In this document: positions 1-12,307 of the stretch, one piece after another
Layout of the letters: every line of letters begins with the position of its first letter
Numbering within the stretch: position 1 is the stretch's first letter
Source of the DNA: Bryum argenteum
Lineage: Eukaryota; Streptophyta; Bryopsida; Bryales; Bryaceae
Reading direction: 5' to 3'
DNA length: 64,000 bases
NCBI GenBank assembly: GCA_037043015.1
Contig: CM073327.1
Location: forward strand, 6,492,727 to 6,556,726
Position numbers and translations under genes: made by a program
Notes under the pieces: generated by a model
Database searches by the model: none
What the model was told of the DNA's origin: nothing
Seen by the model: the letters and a program-made list of their open reading frames with translations, nothing else

Positions 1-236
1 CGCACATCGGCAATTCCCTCGCAATTTGTGACCCAACTGCACCTAGCTATGGTCCACAACGGCTCCCAACCTTAAGTTTGTATTTGCATTAGAATTGGAC
101 ACGCGTCAACAATCAGATATAGTCCGTCATTTATTGCGATTATCTTTTCTAGTTATTATTGAGGTTAGTGGCATTGCGCACTATCAATTTCAGTTAAACA
201 TGAATCCTATCTTTTCCTACGTAGCAAGGCCATGGC

Positions 237-979
237 TTTAAAGCCCCATATCTACTAGATTTTGATTGGTGTAGTTATCACTATCATAAATGCGACCACA
301 CCATTTTGATTGTGCTTCATTAGTTGCAAAATGGGAACATGAGGATAAGAAAGGGAGTCAGCATTTGATAGCTGCCCTTCTCTCTCACATCTAACTAATT
401 TGAGTTTTACTCTTCAAAATTCATAACTTTTCCAGAGTTTTGAGATTTTTTGATAAAGTTTGTGTCCAAATTTTATAAATATTAAGATGCACACCCTTTC
501 CGTCAGGATCTTGCAAATTCCAAGTTGTCTTCATGCTATTCCTATTTGTCCTAAAACTAGCATCTAGGTCCATTCTAGATCTTTGATTTCCCTAAAAAAT
601 TAGATGGAGGTTCAAATCATCAAGTCGGTTCTTGAAATTTTGCATGCACATAGCCATTCTTAGTTTCCTACTTGAAAAAAAATATGCCCAAAATGTTTGG
701 GGGTAACAAACTTCAACTTGCCCTTGGCACCATTTGCAATATGTGTCTTGGGCAATGACCAAAAAAACTTTTGCAATGAGTTTGAACGTTACAATCTCAC
801 AAATGGAGAAGATCCAATGGATGAAATTTCAGAAGTTGCTCGTAAGCAAGTAAGGTACATGATCCGACGGTTGGAAGCCTAAAATAGCAAAAAATTTGAT
901 CCTCGTGGTGGGGAGTGTATGAGGAAAAAGGCCGTTTTGAGGTTTCTTGCTCTCAAAACAATAAGGAAAATTTTAGGGG
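237..979. repeat. TTAA-type element, 5' end undefined
   Basis: The right end reads TTTTAGGGG followed by TTAA at 980-983, matching the right ends of the TTAA-flanked elements elsewhere in the window. Inside, a GATCCGACGGTTGG stretch near 860 resembles the reverse complement of the ACCGTAGGATC core seen in other copies. The left boundary is a guess because no clear CCCCTAAA start was found. The 61-codon open frame inside it (697-882) has no recognisable domain and I treat it as chance. Confidence 0.45.
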
Positions 980-983
980 TTAA

Positions 984-2473
984 ATAATAGATCACATAGA
1001 GTAATATTCTGGTGAGCCTTCTCGGGCCACGCTATTTGCAAGCGATCCCAAGCGTCGATGTCTCGTGTGCCTCCACCTCGATTTGGCAGTTTCTGTCTTC
1101 CTTGCTTTCCATATCTCAAAAGTACCCATGATTCCCTCTTAAACTTGACATTATGATGTCAACGTGAGTAAAACTGCTCACTGGAAAAGAAATCTCTATG
1201 CCAAGACACGGCCTAAAGTAGCTCCACTCTCCAGAGGTAGGAAAGCGAGAACCAGTGTGGCCCTTGCCGTCTCTTGTGACTCCTTGGACTAGATGTCACT
1301 CCTATAAGCCTTGCCCTAAAAAAGGTATTTCTATCTCTACCTATGTTCGCATGTTGCAAACAATTCATATTATATTTTAAATTTTTAAAATTTGAAACTC
1401 CTTCTTCCACCCACAATATCAACTCTATATGTTGGGTTGATTACCAATTTAAATCCACATTATGTGCTAGTACTAGAACATTCCTATTCAACAACACATT
1501 GGCAGCTATAATTCTTTAGTACTCAAAGGAAGATCTCAGTGTACAGGAATGTCTTTTGTAATTCTTTTCCTTTGTGCACGTGTATTATTGGTTCAATTAT
1601 TAATATATGAATTAATTAAATCTTTGTGGCACGATTGTCAAATTCTTTTGCAACACACATGCAATGAAAGCAACAATTGGAACTTCTAAAAGGGAGCTTA
1701 GATTCTATTTTTTTTATTCAATGATGCCGAGGGCTCAAGTTTCTAGACAAGTTCCCCTATTCACAATTTTAAACTAGTTTATTCTTGTAGAGATTCATAC
1801 TAATTAAAGTAAAATTGTTTGGTACGTGCAAAAAGTCAGGTTTAGATTGTACCATACGAAACATGCTCAACAAACTACTACTTGTTTGTCTAGGGAGTAG
1901 TTTGTCTAAACTAAGAAGATTGTGCATCTGGGGAAGTACAACACAAACTAGTCTAGTACCATAAGAAATAATGTATCCACACGTATTGTGTGGTTTCTAT
2001 CAATTTAACCCAAAAAAAAATCTATACAAAATATTCACAAGTCACTTTTAAATTGTGGGTAATAGTATGGCCTATGTACGAGTATACATCTTTTGTGATC
2101 TTTTATTCCCATGTGATGGGGCAAAGTTAGTCTCTTGTACTCAAGAAGTTAGTAAGAGAATCTTTCTTACAAATTGAAACTTTCATCGAAAGTAGGAAAT
2201 TTTGAAGTAAAACTAAGGAGTTTAGGTCAGTTTAGTATAAAGAGCTAATAGAAAGATAAGAAGTGTGTCAATTGTTTTAGAGATTGGGCTATTTGAGGGT
2301 TGTTATGCACTATGGATTGTGAAGATTGACTGTGGCCTTCTGAAACTTGTGATTGGAGAGTAAAGTGCTCTTGGTCCTATATGGCTTTACACTACCTTGA
2401 AAAGGAGAATGATGACTAACTTTGAGGTCCCCAACGTATGCTGAATTTTCCATAATGAATAAATTTATGCATC
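984..2473. other. no gene recognised
   Basis: AT-rich DNA with only short open frames on both strands. I see no splice-linked coding series, no RNA gene and no clear terminal repeats here. Confidence 0.5.
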
Positions 2474-2653
2474 ATTTAACTAAATATGGACTTTGGGCTT
2501 ATTTATGGACTTTAAAAGATGGGGAGATCCCTCCATCCATAACCTTAAAATCTACATATTTGAAGAGTATCTTCATAGAACCTAGATTCTAGAAATCATT
2601 TTGCAACTATTGTTTTTAATTGTAGACCGTGGACTGTCCATATTTAGTTAAAT
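2474..2653. mobile_element. small inverted-repeat element (MITE-like)
   Basis: A perfect 18-bp inverted repeat bounds this 180-bp stretch: ATTTAACTAAATATGGAC at 2474-2491 and its exact reverse complement at 2636-2653. There is no coding potential between the arms. The size and AT-rich arms fit a miniature inverted-repeat transposable element, but I could not define a convincing target duplication, so the superfamily is open. Confidence 0.55.
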
Positions 2654-3388
2654 ATGTCATTAATGTTTTCATGGAGATTTGATGGCCTTGACTCCCATGT
2701 AAAGCGTCCCCAAGAACATGGTTGAATGCAGAACGGTTTTCAAATTTATTTCACGCCCCATGATATTGGCCCAAATACGCAATAAAGACCTGTCCAAGCT
2801 TAGTTAGTGCTTCTTTGTCACATATATAATAAGGTGCTCAATAATGGTTCAATTTTCAGCGTAGGAAATCCATATGGAAAGTTACAAGTGCAAGTAATTC
2901 TCATGCATGGGGGAAATTGGTAGAAAGATGGGTTATGAATTTTTGGACTCTTTTAGAGTGAGTTACAATTTTTTTTTGTAGCTGGATATATGGCTGTTCG
3001 TAAAATGATGCCTTAAAGTGATATCCTTCAATATTTACAGTGTAAACATGGTATGGAGAAGCTATTATGTGCCTATGAGTAAAGATTACTCGAGCTCCAT
3101 CATAGGACGTGCTCCATTTCAGATCACTCTACTATATATCGAAGAAGCTTAGAGGTCTAAGCATACCAACTTCACGTAACCATAGCATCTACATTCTTTT
3201 TAACTCCATACAATATGACCACCTACCAAAAGCAAGAACATAGGAATTCAAAAGCTATTACCTTCTTTCACCCCCTCGTCTACTCAATTAGTAAAGGAAT
3301 CCTTTGCCATATAGTACCCTTGTTACTTCATCATACATTACAATGATGAGAGATTTCATTCATCAATATTGAACTTATTGCATTGAAG

Positions 3389-3480
3389 AGAAACTCCAAC
3401 CTACTTAGAGGCCCACGTGAATAGAGTGTTCGTTCGACCTATCCTTGGATGTACGCCTACACTGATGGCGCGCGACTACT
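3389..3480 (+). repeat. dispersed repeat, copy 1 (GTGAATAGAGTGTTCG family)
   Basis: From GAAGAGAAACTCCAACCTA onward this is nearly identical to 9563-9640. A related core (GGCGTGAATA...) recurs at 41175-41215 and in reverse near 52405-52425. The GTTCGACC word resembles a pol III B box, so a SINE-like origin is possible but unproven. Confidence 0.5.
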
Positions 3481-3559
3481 AAACCCATGACCTCCTCACT
3501 GGGGGCCATGAGCCCTAACTACTACGCGAAGGCTTGTGGTGCCTTCATCGTTTAGTAGA

Positions 3560-4479
3560 TACCGTAGCTTTGTAGCAGATTCGGCAGATAATAATTATAG
3601 AAATAAATGCCTAAAATTTCGGGAAATTATTGGCATCTTTTGCCGAATATAATATAAATTATAATTCAAAATTGCCGAAAAGTGAGAATTCCTTACTTTT
3701 CTAGTTTTTAAACTTTGTTGGAAGGTTAATGTGAATTTCAGTGAGAGAAGATGTTTTTTTTGTAATCAAGCCCACTTACATTAGTCCACAAACAATACGG
3801 GTTAGAAGTAGCAAGAATTTAGGTGAGGCTTTTGAAATGTGTTGGACACAGATTTTTGGAGTCCAATTGCGCATAGAAGATGAAGTTTTATGGAATTGTG
3901 TCAAACTAACAAAAGTTGAGAAATCAAACCTTCTTCCACCTCTAACAAGTTTTGTGTCAAAAAAAGTTTTTATGCAAAAGATATGGACAAAACAACACAG
4001 CGGTGTAAAGGTCCATGTATCAAAATGCATTCCGAAACCTTTTTTTGAAGCTCATTTGTGCATAGAAGATCAATTTTTTTGGAAATATTTTGGTCTAAAA
4101 AAAGCTTAGAAATCAAGTAATCTTTCACCTCCAACAAATTTTATGTCGTTTGAAGACTTTGTCCAAAAACTATGGGTGTTAAAAAATTGAAGACTAACTA
4201 GGTGCTTCACCTCAAAGTTCAAATATCCCACATGCATCGTTGGATACAACTTTACTCCTCTTCTATAAACTAGAGAGCATTGTAAACCTTTGAAGACATA
4301 AATCTAACATGTCAATCAATGAAAGAGAAGTGGGCTTTCATGGCAAGCTAAATTTTATAAAATTAAAGAAGAAAACTGCCGAAATTATCAAAATACTATT
4401 TTAAGGTGCCGAACCTAGTTTTTGAACTTTAATTATTTATTAGGCAGCAAGGTGCCGAACCTGCTATGAAGCTACGGTA
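3560..4479. mobile_element. non-autonomous DNA transposon with imperfect TIRs
   Basis: The left end TACCGTAGCTTTGTAGCAG (3560) is mirrored at 4461-4479 by CTGCTATGAAGCTACGGTA. TGCCGAA-type words recur in both subterminal regions. The interior holds a 122-codon open frame (3741-4109). Its two halves are a degenerate direct duplication: IEDE...LW against IEDQ...FW, and AAATCAA...CCACCTCTAACAAG against AAATCAAG...CACCTCCAACAAA. No transposase motif is visible, so I call it non-autonomous and the open frame probably not a gene. No clear target duplication was found. Confidence 0.55.
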
Positions 4480-4524
4480 AACAAGTTGGAATGCAATGAA
4501 TTTGAGCATTGAAGAAGAATAGTA

Positions 4525-4625
4525 CTCCCTCTATCCCATTCTAATTGTTCAATAGGTTCTCTCAAATATACCTCACAGATAGATTTCAGAAAACATATTA
4601 GACAATTATAATGGGACAAAGGGAG
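4525..4625. mobile_element. Stowaway-type MITE
   Basis: The element begins CTCCCTCTATCCCATTCTAA and ends with the mirrored ATAATGGGACAAAGGGAG. It is flanked by TA on both sides (4523-4524 and 4626-4627). The CTCCCTC...CCCA terminus, TA duplication and 101-bp length are the hallmarks of plant Stowaway (Tc1/mariner-derived) MITEs. Confidence 0.85.
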
Positions 4626-5180
4626 TAAGTAAACATTTTATGACTTCAAAAAATGAAAAGAATGGAATCTAAATATTAATTACAAAGATGTTATTCTAAA
4701 ACAAAGCCTCTCATGACTACGTCATCTTTCTCTTACTAGTATTATTAAACCCATATTTATGTTGTTAATTAAGTTGTGAACAAGGGAAAAGGGGGAGTAG
4801 TTTGATGCGTACACAATCGCAAAGAGAACAGGAACAGCTTTTTAGGCAACTAATCAAATCAGGGGGGGACCTTTTTCATGGTCAACTTGGGCCTAATGTA
4901 GCTTGGTCGGCATAGGAGACAAAAATTTAGCAAAAACCAAAAGAGTTTATTGAATTCAAGTATATATTGCAAAGTAGTACAGTATTTGCTTTGTTTGCAT
5001 GCCTCACCATGTCCTTAGAAAAAGTTAAAAAAATTAAAGTGCTTTAATACTAAGTAAGCCCCTTTGAATGTAAATTGTTGCTTTTTTGTTAATAAAAAGT
5101 GTGATTTTTGGGTTCATGTCGGTGATGATGGCATGCGTCATGTACCCTCCCCTCCCCCATGATCAAAACAAAGGTATGAC

Positions 5181-5215
5181 ACCATGCAACCCTATGGTAC
5201 CATAGCTTGCATGGT
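5181..5215. repeat. near-perfect 35-bp palindrome
   Basis: ACCATGCAA, then the self-complementary CTATGGTACCATAG, then TTGCATGGT. Only the short CC/C spacers break the dyad symmetry. The words GCATGG and ACTATA recur nearby (5220-5260, 5460-5505), so it sits in a locally repetitive area. Confidence 0.6.
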
Positions 5216-5524
5216 TTAGCACTATATATGTCTTCCCATGGTCTTGCACCATGCATGTTAGTATCTTGGCCTTTTAGTCGTCATCATCGATTACTCATGT
5301 GGATGTGTACCAATAAGTGTCGGAACGAGGATCACACACACGATTGTTGTGATTGCAAAGACGAATTAAGATATTAAGTCGGTGATGTAGAGATGTGAGG
5401 AACAAAAACTCGTGTACTCAATGATCCTTGAGGTGTAGACGCAAAGACGATAGACACTATGTCAAAACTATAGCACTATAACTTGCATGGTACACTATAT
5501 GGTATATATTTCCTCCAACCTTAA

Positions 5525-6345
5525 CCCCTAAATTGGGTTGATTGGACTTTGGTTGGTCTTTGGCCTATTATTTTTAGATTGCATGAAGTTGGAACCTTTT
5601 GAATGTTGTAGAGTTTTTCCATAACTTTCCGGAAAAGTAATCTCATGCTCTAAAATTCCTAATACTTTAGGAGCTGTTTACGCTCACATTGTGACAACAC
5701 AGTTTGAAATATGCAAAAACTGCATGAACTTGAGTACATACTCATTTATTCTCAAAATATATCCGAGATTGATTGAAACATGAAAACTTCAAAAACTCAC
5801 CAAAAATTACGTTTTTATAAGTTTTGTTCCTTTCAAATGTAGAAAAGGTAGTAAGGCATGATCTCACTTTTGGATTCTCAATGAAATAATTTGTTACATG
5901 CCTTTTTTTTAAACTCTTGGAATAGGGCCCTTGTATCTCAATTTCAGCATACCTCCATGTGAAAGATAAAGCATTTCTTGAAGTTTTATAGGTCGTGTAA
6001 GGGTAAATATTACATAGATATATTCCTTACTCACGCATGAATAACAATTTGAGGAGCCTCATGTCAAATTTTCTTTCGTAACGATTCTTTTGGCCCCCAA
6101 AACTCTACTTTGCCATCCTAAAACATGAAAGAAAAACTTCCATTTCAGTTTTGAGATTTACGATCTCGCAAATGGTGAGGAATTTGAACCTTAGATTAAT
6201 TGTACATATTCATGTAGAAGTTAGGTACTAGATCCTACGGTTACATACTTCAAAGCTTGTGGAAAATTCAAAAACTTGCATCTTGTATCAAAAGAGGGCA
6301 ATTTTGAGGGTTTTTCTTTGTTTTGAGGCTGCTCACCTTTAGGGG
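5525..6345. mobile_element. TTAA-flanked element, long form
   Basis: It starts CCCCTAAATTGGG after TTAA (5521-5524) and ends CACCTTTAGGGG before TTAA (6346-6349). The interior carries the reverse of the family core (GATCCTACGGTTA near 6233). The 821-bp length is about three times the short 260-bp copies, and it has no transposase-like frame. Confidence 0.6.
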
Positions 6346-6349
6346 TTAA

Positions 6350-6566
6350 CCCCTGAAAAAGAACCTCTACATTGACGGCCATATCTTAAATAAGTAATTT
6401 TTTATTTTTTTAAAATTTGATATTGTGAAATTCAACCGTAGGATCTTGTTTATAACTCTCTAATTTGACTACTCACCAATTCACCGCCAGGATCTTGAGA
6501 TAAATTGCGTCAAAGTTTCACTTTTGAAAACAAAATGACCTAATCTGGGCTTCCCTCCTTTAGGGG
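6350..6566. mobile_element. TTAA-flanked element abutting the previous one
   Basis: It begins CCCCTGAAAAAG directly after the TTAA that closes the 5.5-kb element and ends CTCCTTTAGGGG before TTAA (6567-6570). The family core AACCGTAGGATCTTG is at about 6439. The two elements therefore share one TTAA. Confidence 0.6.
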
Positions 6567-6699
6567 TTAACCCTTAAACGCCCAAGAGGGGCTCTTTTCC
6601 CAACAAAATCAGCTCTGCAACTCTCAGTGCACTCAACTTTTCACTTATGTTTTGATGTCAAACTGGCCACCTTCTTATGATGCATTCATTTTACAATTC

Positions 6700-6900
6700 A
6701 GATCACAATTCACATCACAATTTGTGTGCTTTGAAAGGATTGTGGTAGGTAGGTTGAGGTTGTACATAACCTTGTAGGAGGTTGCAAGCTCATCATTGAT
6801 TGGTTCTTTCATTCAAAAAGTGCACTGTTCATGATGCACAAGTCCAAAAATGCTGTGATCCAATTTTGGGCTGCCCGTTTGCGCGTTTACACCAACAACT
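6700..6900 (+). repeat. dispersed repeat shared with 21640-21800 (reverse)
   Basis: TTGTACATAACCTTGTAGGA, followed by GGTTGCAAG, GATTGGTTC and CAAGTCCAA, is found in the same order on the minus strand near 21.64-21.8 kb. No coding function is visible. Confidence 0.55.
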
Positions 6901-7279
6901 ACTCCGTCACCAATAATTTCATTCCACGGGCAGGATCCTTATAAGAGAGAGAGAGACCGCACTCAATTAAAATGGACGAAGCTCAGAACTCAATTATTCA
7001 TATCCACTTGGTTCCCAACAGAAGCTGGCCTGGCAGTGGCAAAGGCTGCTCGTGTGATCAAGACATGCTTATCATCCCATATAGCCACTCTGGATTATAT
7101 GGGGTTATTTTTATAGCCTTTCACATGCAACAAAAAACAATAGTATAACTATCTCTCATACAAGTTTTATTCGTCTTGGGATTTGAGGTGCCTCTGGTTT
7201 TGTGCGTGCAATTTAAAAGGCTCCGAAACATAAAGACAGCAGACTGAGGATGATGAGCGTGTTTTTGGCGAGACCGTGC

Positions 7280-7284
<5 letters not shown>

Positions 7285-7310
<26 letters not shown>

Positions 7311-7330
7311 CAAAGAGCCCCCCCCCCCCT
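7285..7330. repeat. GA microsatellite followed by a C run
   Basis: About eleven GA dinucleotides are followed shortly by a run of C. Translating the minus strand gives Ser-Leu repeats, which explains the spurious open frames there. Confidence 0.9.
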
Positions 7331-7839
7331 GGAGGACATACCATCTCGCGCGGACAATCATGTGAAAGTGGCATGCGCGTCTCGAAGGTGCGATTTTATT
7401 GTATCCCGACAACTTCCATACCCGTACCAATACTTTACTATTTTCTTTTTGATGAATCCCATCTTTTGTCCTCCACATATTCCTCTTTTGTCGAGATGAA
7501 CAATTGTAGCTCATAAAGGATGTCATATGATATAAGTATTGCCAAGGTGAAATTGTAGTCGTTCGAGGGATTTTGATATCGCACTAGATTTTTAGCAATG
7601 TGATATTTGGAGTTGGTGGTGAACATCGTGAGAAAAGCACTTGAGAAATATATTATATAAAAAATTTCATCCATTTTCCTTTGAGTTATTTGTAACCCTA
7701 GAAAATTTATACTCAAAGTACCAAAGAATTTTGGCCTCTCAAACCCCGTTGACTTTTAGTACTTTTTTAGTACAATGGGTTGTCCGAAAGTACACCCACC
7801 TTAGTGTGGTTTCACCTGTTGGAAGTTCTCACTTGAGGG

Positions 7840-7866
7840 TTTTTTTTTTTTTTTTTTTTTTTTTTA
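7840..7866. repeat. poly(T) tract
   Basis: About 26 consecutive T. It could be the tail of an old retroposed element on the minus strand, but no body was recognised. Confidence 0.8.
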
Positions 7867-9560
7867 ACAGTCAATGTATTATTGAATGAAAACAGTACAT
7901 CTTGTCCATGGCTAACCATGCCTAGAGAATTTATAGCTATTTTTGAGATTTTAAAAATAGATGTGGAGATGTATAAGAGCTCGGAGAAGAGGTCTCAGCC
8001 TAGCTCAAGAAAACTTGCCAAGTAAGGGTGGAGTATTGAGCGACTCAATGGTAAGCTTGATCCCTCTACACAAGGTTGTTAGTGGAAGGTAATCACTTAG
8101 AGTCAAATCTATCTAGATAAATGAGTGAGTGCTGAGGTTGGAGATGGATGAGAGTAGTGGTATGAAGCTAGGCTGTTTTGATGCTGTCTATGAAGGCTTC
8201 TGTATCTTTAGCTCTCTAACGTGTGATGTCCAATGGTCATCTGAGAAGCAAATTGCATTCTTCTCTATTCAAATGAGCCACAACATCGAGCCTCGGAAGA
8301 CTATCCAAAGCTTGGAAGTGAGGGAGTGGAGTGCCGAACAAATATTCTGCCAAAGGAGTAAATCCAAGGATTACGTGACACTTTGTATCTGATATAGTTT
8401 TTGTTGAAGCTCTCAACAAATGTATGAAAGACTAGTAAAGACTTGAATAAATACCGGTGTATAAGGCATGCTATATTTTCCAAGTTGTTGCAATATTAAC
8501 AACTCCATTTGCTAAACAAAATCTTGTGCACACACAAGTGTCAATGAGTGTGCTTATTGCAACATGTACCTTACTACGACATGCCAAGATTCTTTATTAC
8601 CAATGATTCGTTTGGACACTCTAGCACCATAATTGAAGTTCTATGTTACTTTTCAAGTATTCAAAGTCACTTTGTATTTAATTACATAATGAAGAATCAC
8701 AATAAAACAATTCAATGTAAAATTAAAATAGAAAAGAAGGAATTTTGCAAGTTTGTGTACAAAAGATTCATCATGTTGAGTAGGAACTATAAAAAAATGT
8801 AAAAAAATTCCCAAATGATAAATAATGTAACATCAACGTTTCATTCAAAACATCTCTAAAAAGTTCATAACAAATAAAACTAAATATTGATTTTGATTTC
8901 AATCTCAAGTCTTTGAAATTGGAAATATTGTATACCGTGCTATGTTCAAAGTTATGTTTCAAGTGAAAAGTCTTGAATTTTTTAAACTTTGTAAGTTTGA
9001 CGGTAATTCATTTGCAATCTTGTCATTCTAAACTTCTCCTCCTTGTGAGAGGGTAGTTGTTTCTTTTGATATTTCCTTAATTTAGAGGGGAAGCTCAACC
9101 GTACACTCATGTAGTGAACTCTATCATTAAGGTCATATTTGCTATTTTGAGACAAATGGATCATTTTGAGACTTTTTTTTCTAACGTTTTAGCCACTCTG
9201 CACTTCCTTTAGACTTTCTAATTTTGGATTATCGTTGGGTCGACGATAACCTTCCAATGTATAATAAAAAAATCAACTACAAAAAACATGAAATCAATGA
9301 AAAAACATAAAACTAAGCAATGTAAAAATTCTCAATTCAACAAATATGGCCTTGGTCATGAACTCTACATGAACTATTACAAAACAAGTTATTTTACCCA
9401 TCATACAATATATACACAAATAAATATACACTAAGTTATGATGCTTGAGAAGTTTGGGTTCTTAACCCAAAACACCAATCCTTATCCTTCATGTGAGAGA
9501 CCACTTGCTAATCTTTGAGTTTTCTATGTTGACAAAAACAAGTATGGGAAATCCAACTAT
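7867..9560. other. no gene recognised
   Basis: Open frames up to 88 codons occur, for example at 8129-8392, but none shows a domain, a signal peptide or splice-linked partners. Confidence 0.5.
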
Positions 9561-9562
9561 AG

Positions 9563-9660
9563 AAGAAGAGAAACTCCAACCTATTCAGAGGCCAACGTGA
9601 ATAGAGTGTTTGTTCGACCTATCCTTGAATGTCTACCCAAAGATCATCGCACCAATGGCG
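9563..9660 (+). repeat. dispersed repeat, copy 2 (GTGAATAGAGTGTTTG family)
   Basis: Closely matches 3389-3480, including AACGTGAATAGAGTGTT and TTCGACCTATCCTTG. The match fades after ATGGCG. Confidence 0.5.
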
Positions 9661-12140
9661 GGACTATAGTAGTTCCTACCTAGCCACTAGTGCCTTAGAG
9701 ATACCCGACATGCAGGGTATCCAAGTGTACATTCTTACACTACCCATCAAGAAGGCATGTAACTCAACGAAGCTTATGATCACTTTCTATCCGTTTGGGG
9801 TTTGGGGGCAATACACATATGGTATATGTACTATCTCAATGTTTTTTCTGTTCTTGAATTTGCTGTTTTTTCCGTGCTATCTGCATTGGTGGTAGCGGCA
9901 GTCGGATTGTCTGATGAAAATAATACAACACCTGCACACATGATCATGAGAACAGAGGTTGTGTTGCACCAGAAAGAAACCGGGATCTCATCTCGGCTCC
10001 CCTACCCTACCGTACCGCCGCCTCCGCCGCCATTTTCATCATGATGTTTTCCCACATACATGAAAATTGAGTAGATTTTGTGTGCAAACAAATTTGTAAC
10101 TCACGTGAAAATCGATCATGAATTCTGCATGTTAAAGGTATGAATACCTATTTTTGTGCATTTAAAGGAATTCACTATGCTTCGAGTGGTGGAATGAGTG
10201 GCTTACTATTTTTTAGTGATTAGCAAATAGGGAAAAATTCGAGTTTACGATATTTTTGAGCAGTGACGATAATAACTACAAGTTTTAGAAGTGATCAGTA
10301 TAGGTTGACCTATAATCGGACACCCTATTGTATGTAGAGATGGGGTAAGTTGAGGGTGATTGTAGGGTGATCAAATCTTCATTTACCTCTAAATGTTTTT
10401 ACTCTTGAAAAGCGACATTTTGGACAAGGGGCAGAAACTTTGAAGAGCTGTAAGTTCTTCATCTAGACTGCGTTTTAGACAAAAGCACTTGGGTTGGGTC
10501 ACAAATCAAGTCTAGTTTGTGTGGTATAAATTGCAGACCCGTATAGTAAAGTATGAATAAATGGCATGCACATCGACCTTCATTGTTACAAGATGGCCAT
10601 CTTAAGACATTGTGGCACCCAATTCAAAAAGGTCCATTTTGCAAAGTTTTGATCACTTTCCAAGTACCCCAAGAATGTTCTTTTGCATAATATAACCATT
10701 TTAACAAAATTGACATTCTAGCTATAACCTTCTCTACTTTACATGCAAAGCCTTGCTTTCATTTGCTTAAGAAAAAGTGATGACCCTTATTATGGATTTA
10801 GGGACATATATGACAATGATGAAATAAAGACTTCTATATGTCAACAAACGTGTCAATCCAAACAAACTTCTTAGACAATAGAATTACCAATGTTAGTTTG
10901 TGGTTTAATCTGTATAAAATATATGTATTATTGACTTGTATCTAGGGTCTAGTCACTTTACTTTTGGAGTAGAAAGAATAATTACAATATAAAGAAAGAT
11001 GGTTTAGAACATTACATCTTTGTATTGTCCTTTCATACTATTGGAAATGCAGTAAATTTGTGCCAAGAAGCATACAACTATACAAGGGATTCTACCAAGC
11101 TTGGTGGATGTAAACACTTGTTGGAGACGTTTCCAACAAACTTCTTGGTAAAAATGTACCACTTGTCTTGTAACGCCAGATATCAGCTTCGTACAAAGTA
11201 CTAAGGTAAATGATAAAAGTTAATGATTGTATTTGACAAACTTATACTTTTGTGCCAAAGGCATAAAACCATTGCAATGACTTGAACTACTCTTGTGCAT
11301 CTTCTCATTGCTGCGATTGGCAAACTGCTTATACAATTCATGGCATATAATTCATTATATATGGTATACAATACACAATTCTAATACATGGTGTACAATA
11401 TATGGATTGCAACAATATATGATCTACAATTATGTGAACAACAAATACATCGTAATATAATCATGTGATTTGAACAATATGCCATATAACATAATTCCAT
11501 ATATAATGCATGGAATCACTAAAAAAACAGGTACTTGCAACCAACTTCACTAGTAATGTCCCTCTTCATATCTTACAAAGAATAATTTCAAACTTAGTTT
11601 CTATGTTGAGATACCAAGAACATCGAGAAAGTGTAAATTTTTAGTTAGATTAGGATCTTCTCATAAGTTGTACCTGAACTCAACATCTAGAAAAGTGTTA
11701 TTTAATGGCCATTGTCCTTGGTAGATAACTCCTAGTGTAACAATTTGCTAACCTTCATATCACTATTAGTGGAATTTTGGGTATTGTACAAAAGTAATTC
11801 TGAGAGGGTTTCAGTACTCCTAGGCTTTATCATACTTCAATCCACAAGGAGCATTTTTGGGTTTCTCTATGTCGATTTTGGGAATTTCTTAAGATTTCTC
11901 TTTCAGTTTTATTAATTTATTAATTATTTTTTTTAGTTTAATTTTATTGTGAGATTTCGCTCCTTAAAAAGTCTCAAAGGAGATAATTATGATAGGGGAT
12001 TGAAGTAATCTTTTTCTATACACCAAGAATTTTTTAAAAGCTTTCCCTCAGACAATGTTATTTCCTTGTGTCTTTATAAATGCATATGGTTGACAATTTA
12101 TATGTAAGCGTTATGTGCACAATTTTGCATTGTAGATAAT
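9661..12140. other. no gene recognised; weak inverted repeat at 11.35-11.51 kb
   Basis: AT-rich. CATTATATATGG (11353-11364) is mirrored by CCATATATAATG (11497-11508) within a stretch full of CATGG/CCATG words, which may be an old MITE. Nothing else is supported. Confidence 0.35.
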
Positions 12141-12145
12141 TTTTT

Positions 12146-12213
12146 CATGGTCTCCTTGATTAAAGTTGAGTTGAAGCAAATACCTCGACTCAACTGTCAT
12201 CAAGGAGACCATG
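12146..12213. ncRNA. miRNA-like hairpin (candidate)
   Basis: A 15-bp perfect outer stem (CATGGTCTCCTTGAT at 12146-12160 with ATCAAGGAGACCATG at 12199-12213) is followed by a 4x4 internal loop. Then comes a 10-bp inner stem with one G.U pair (12165-12174 with 12185-12194) and a 10-nt loop. The geometry is like a short plant microRNA precursor. It could equally be a relic of a tiny inverted-repeat element, and expression cannot be judged from sequence. Confidence 0.35.
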
Positions 12214-12307
12214 AGACTCAAAAGTTATTGGTTGGCTAATGTTCAATTATTCAAAAAAAAAAAAAGGAGGAAAAAGGAGAGAATAATGAGGATTCATATT
12301 AGCTTAA

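Noticed and set aside
7121-7526. Two minus-strand frames rich in Ser-Leu repeats
   Set aside because: They come from translating the GA microsatellite and show no protein features outside it.
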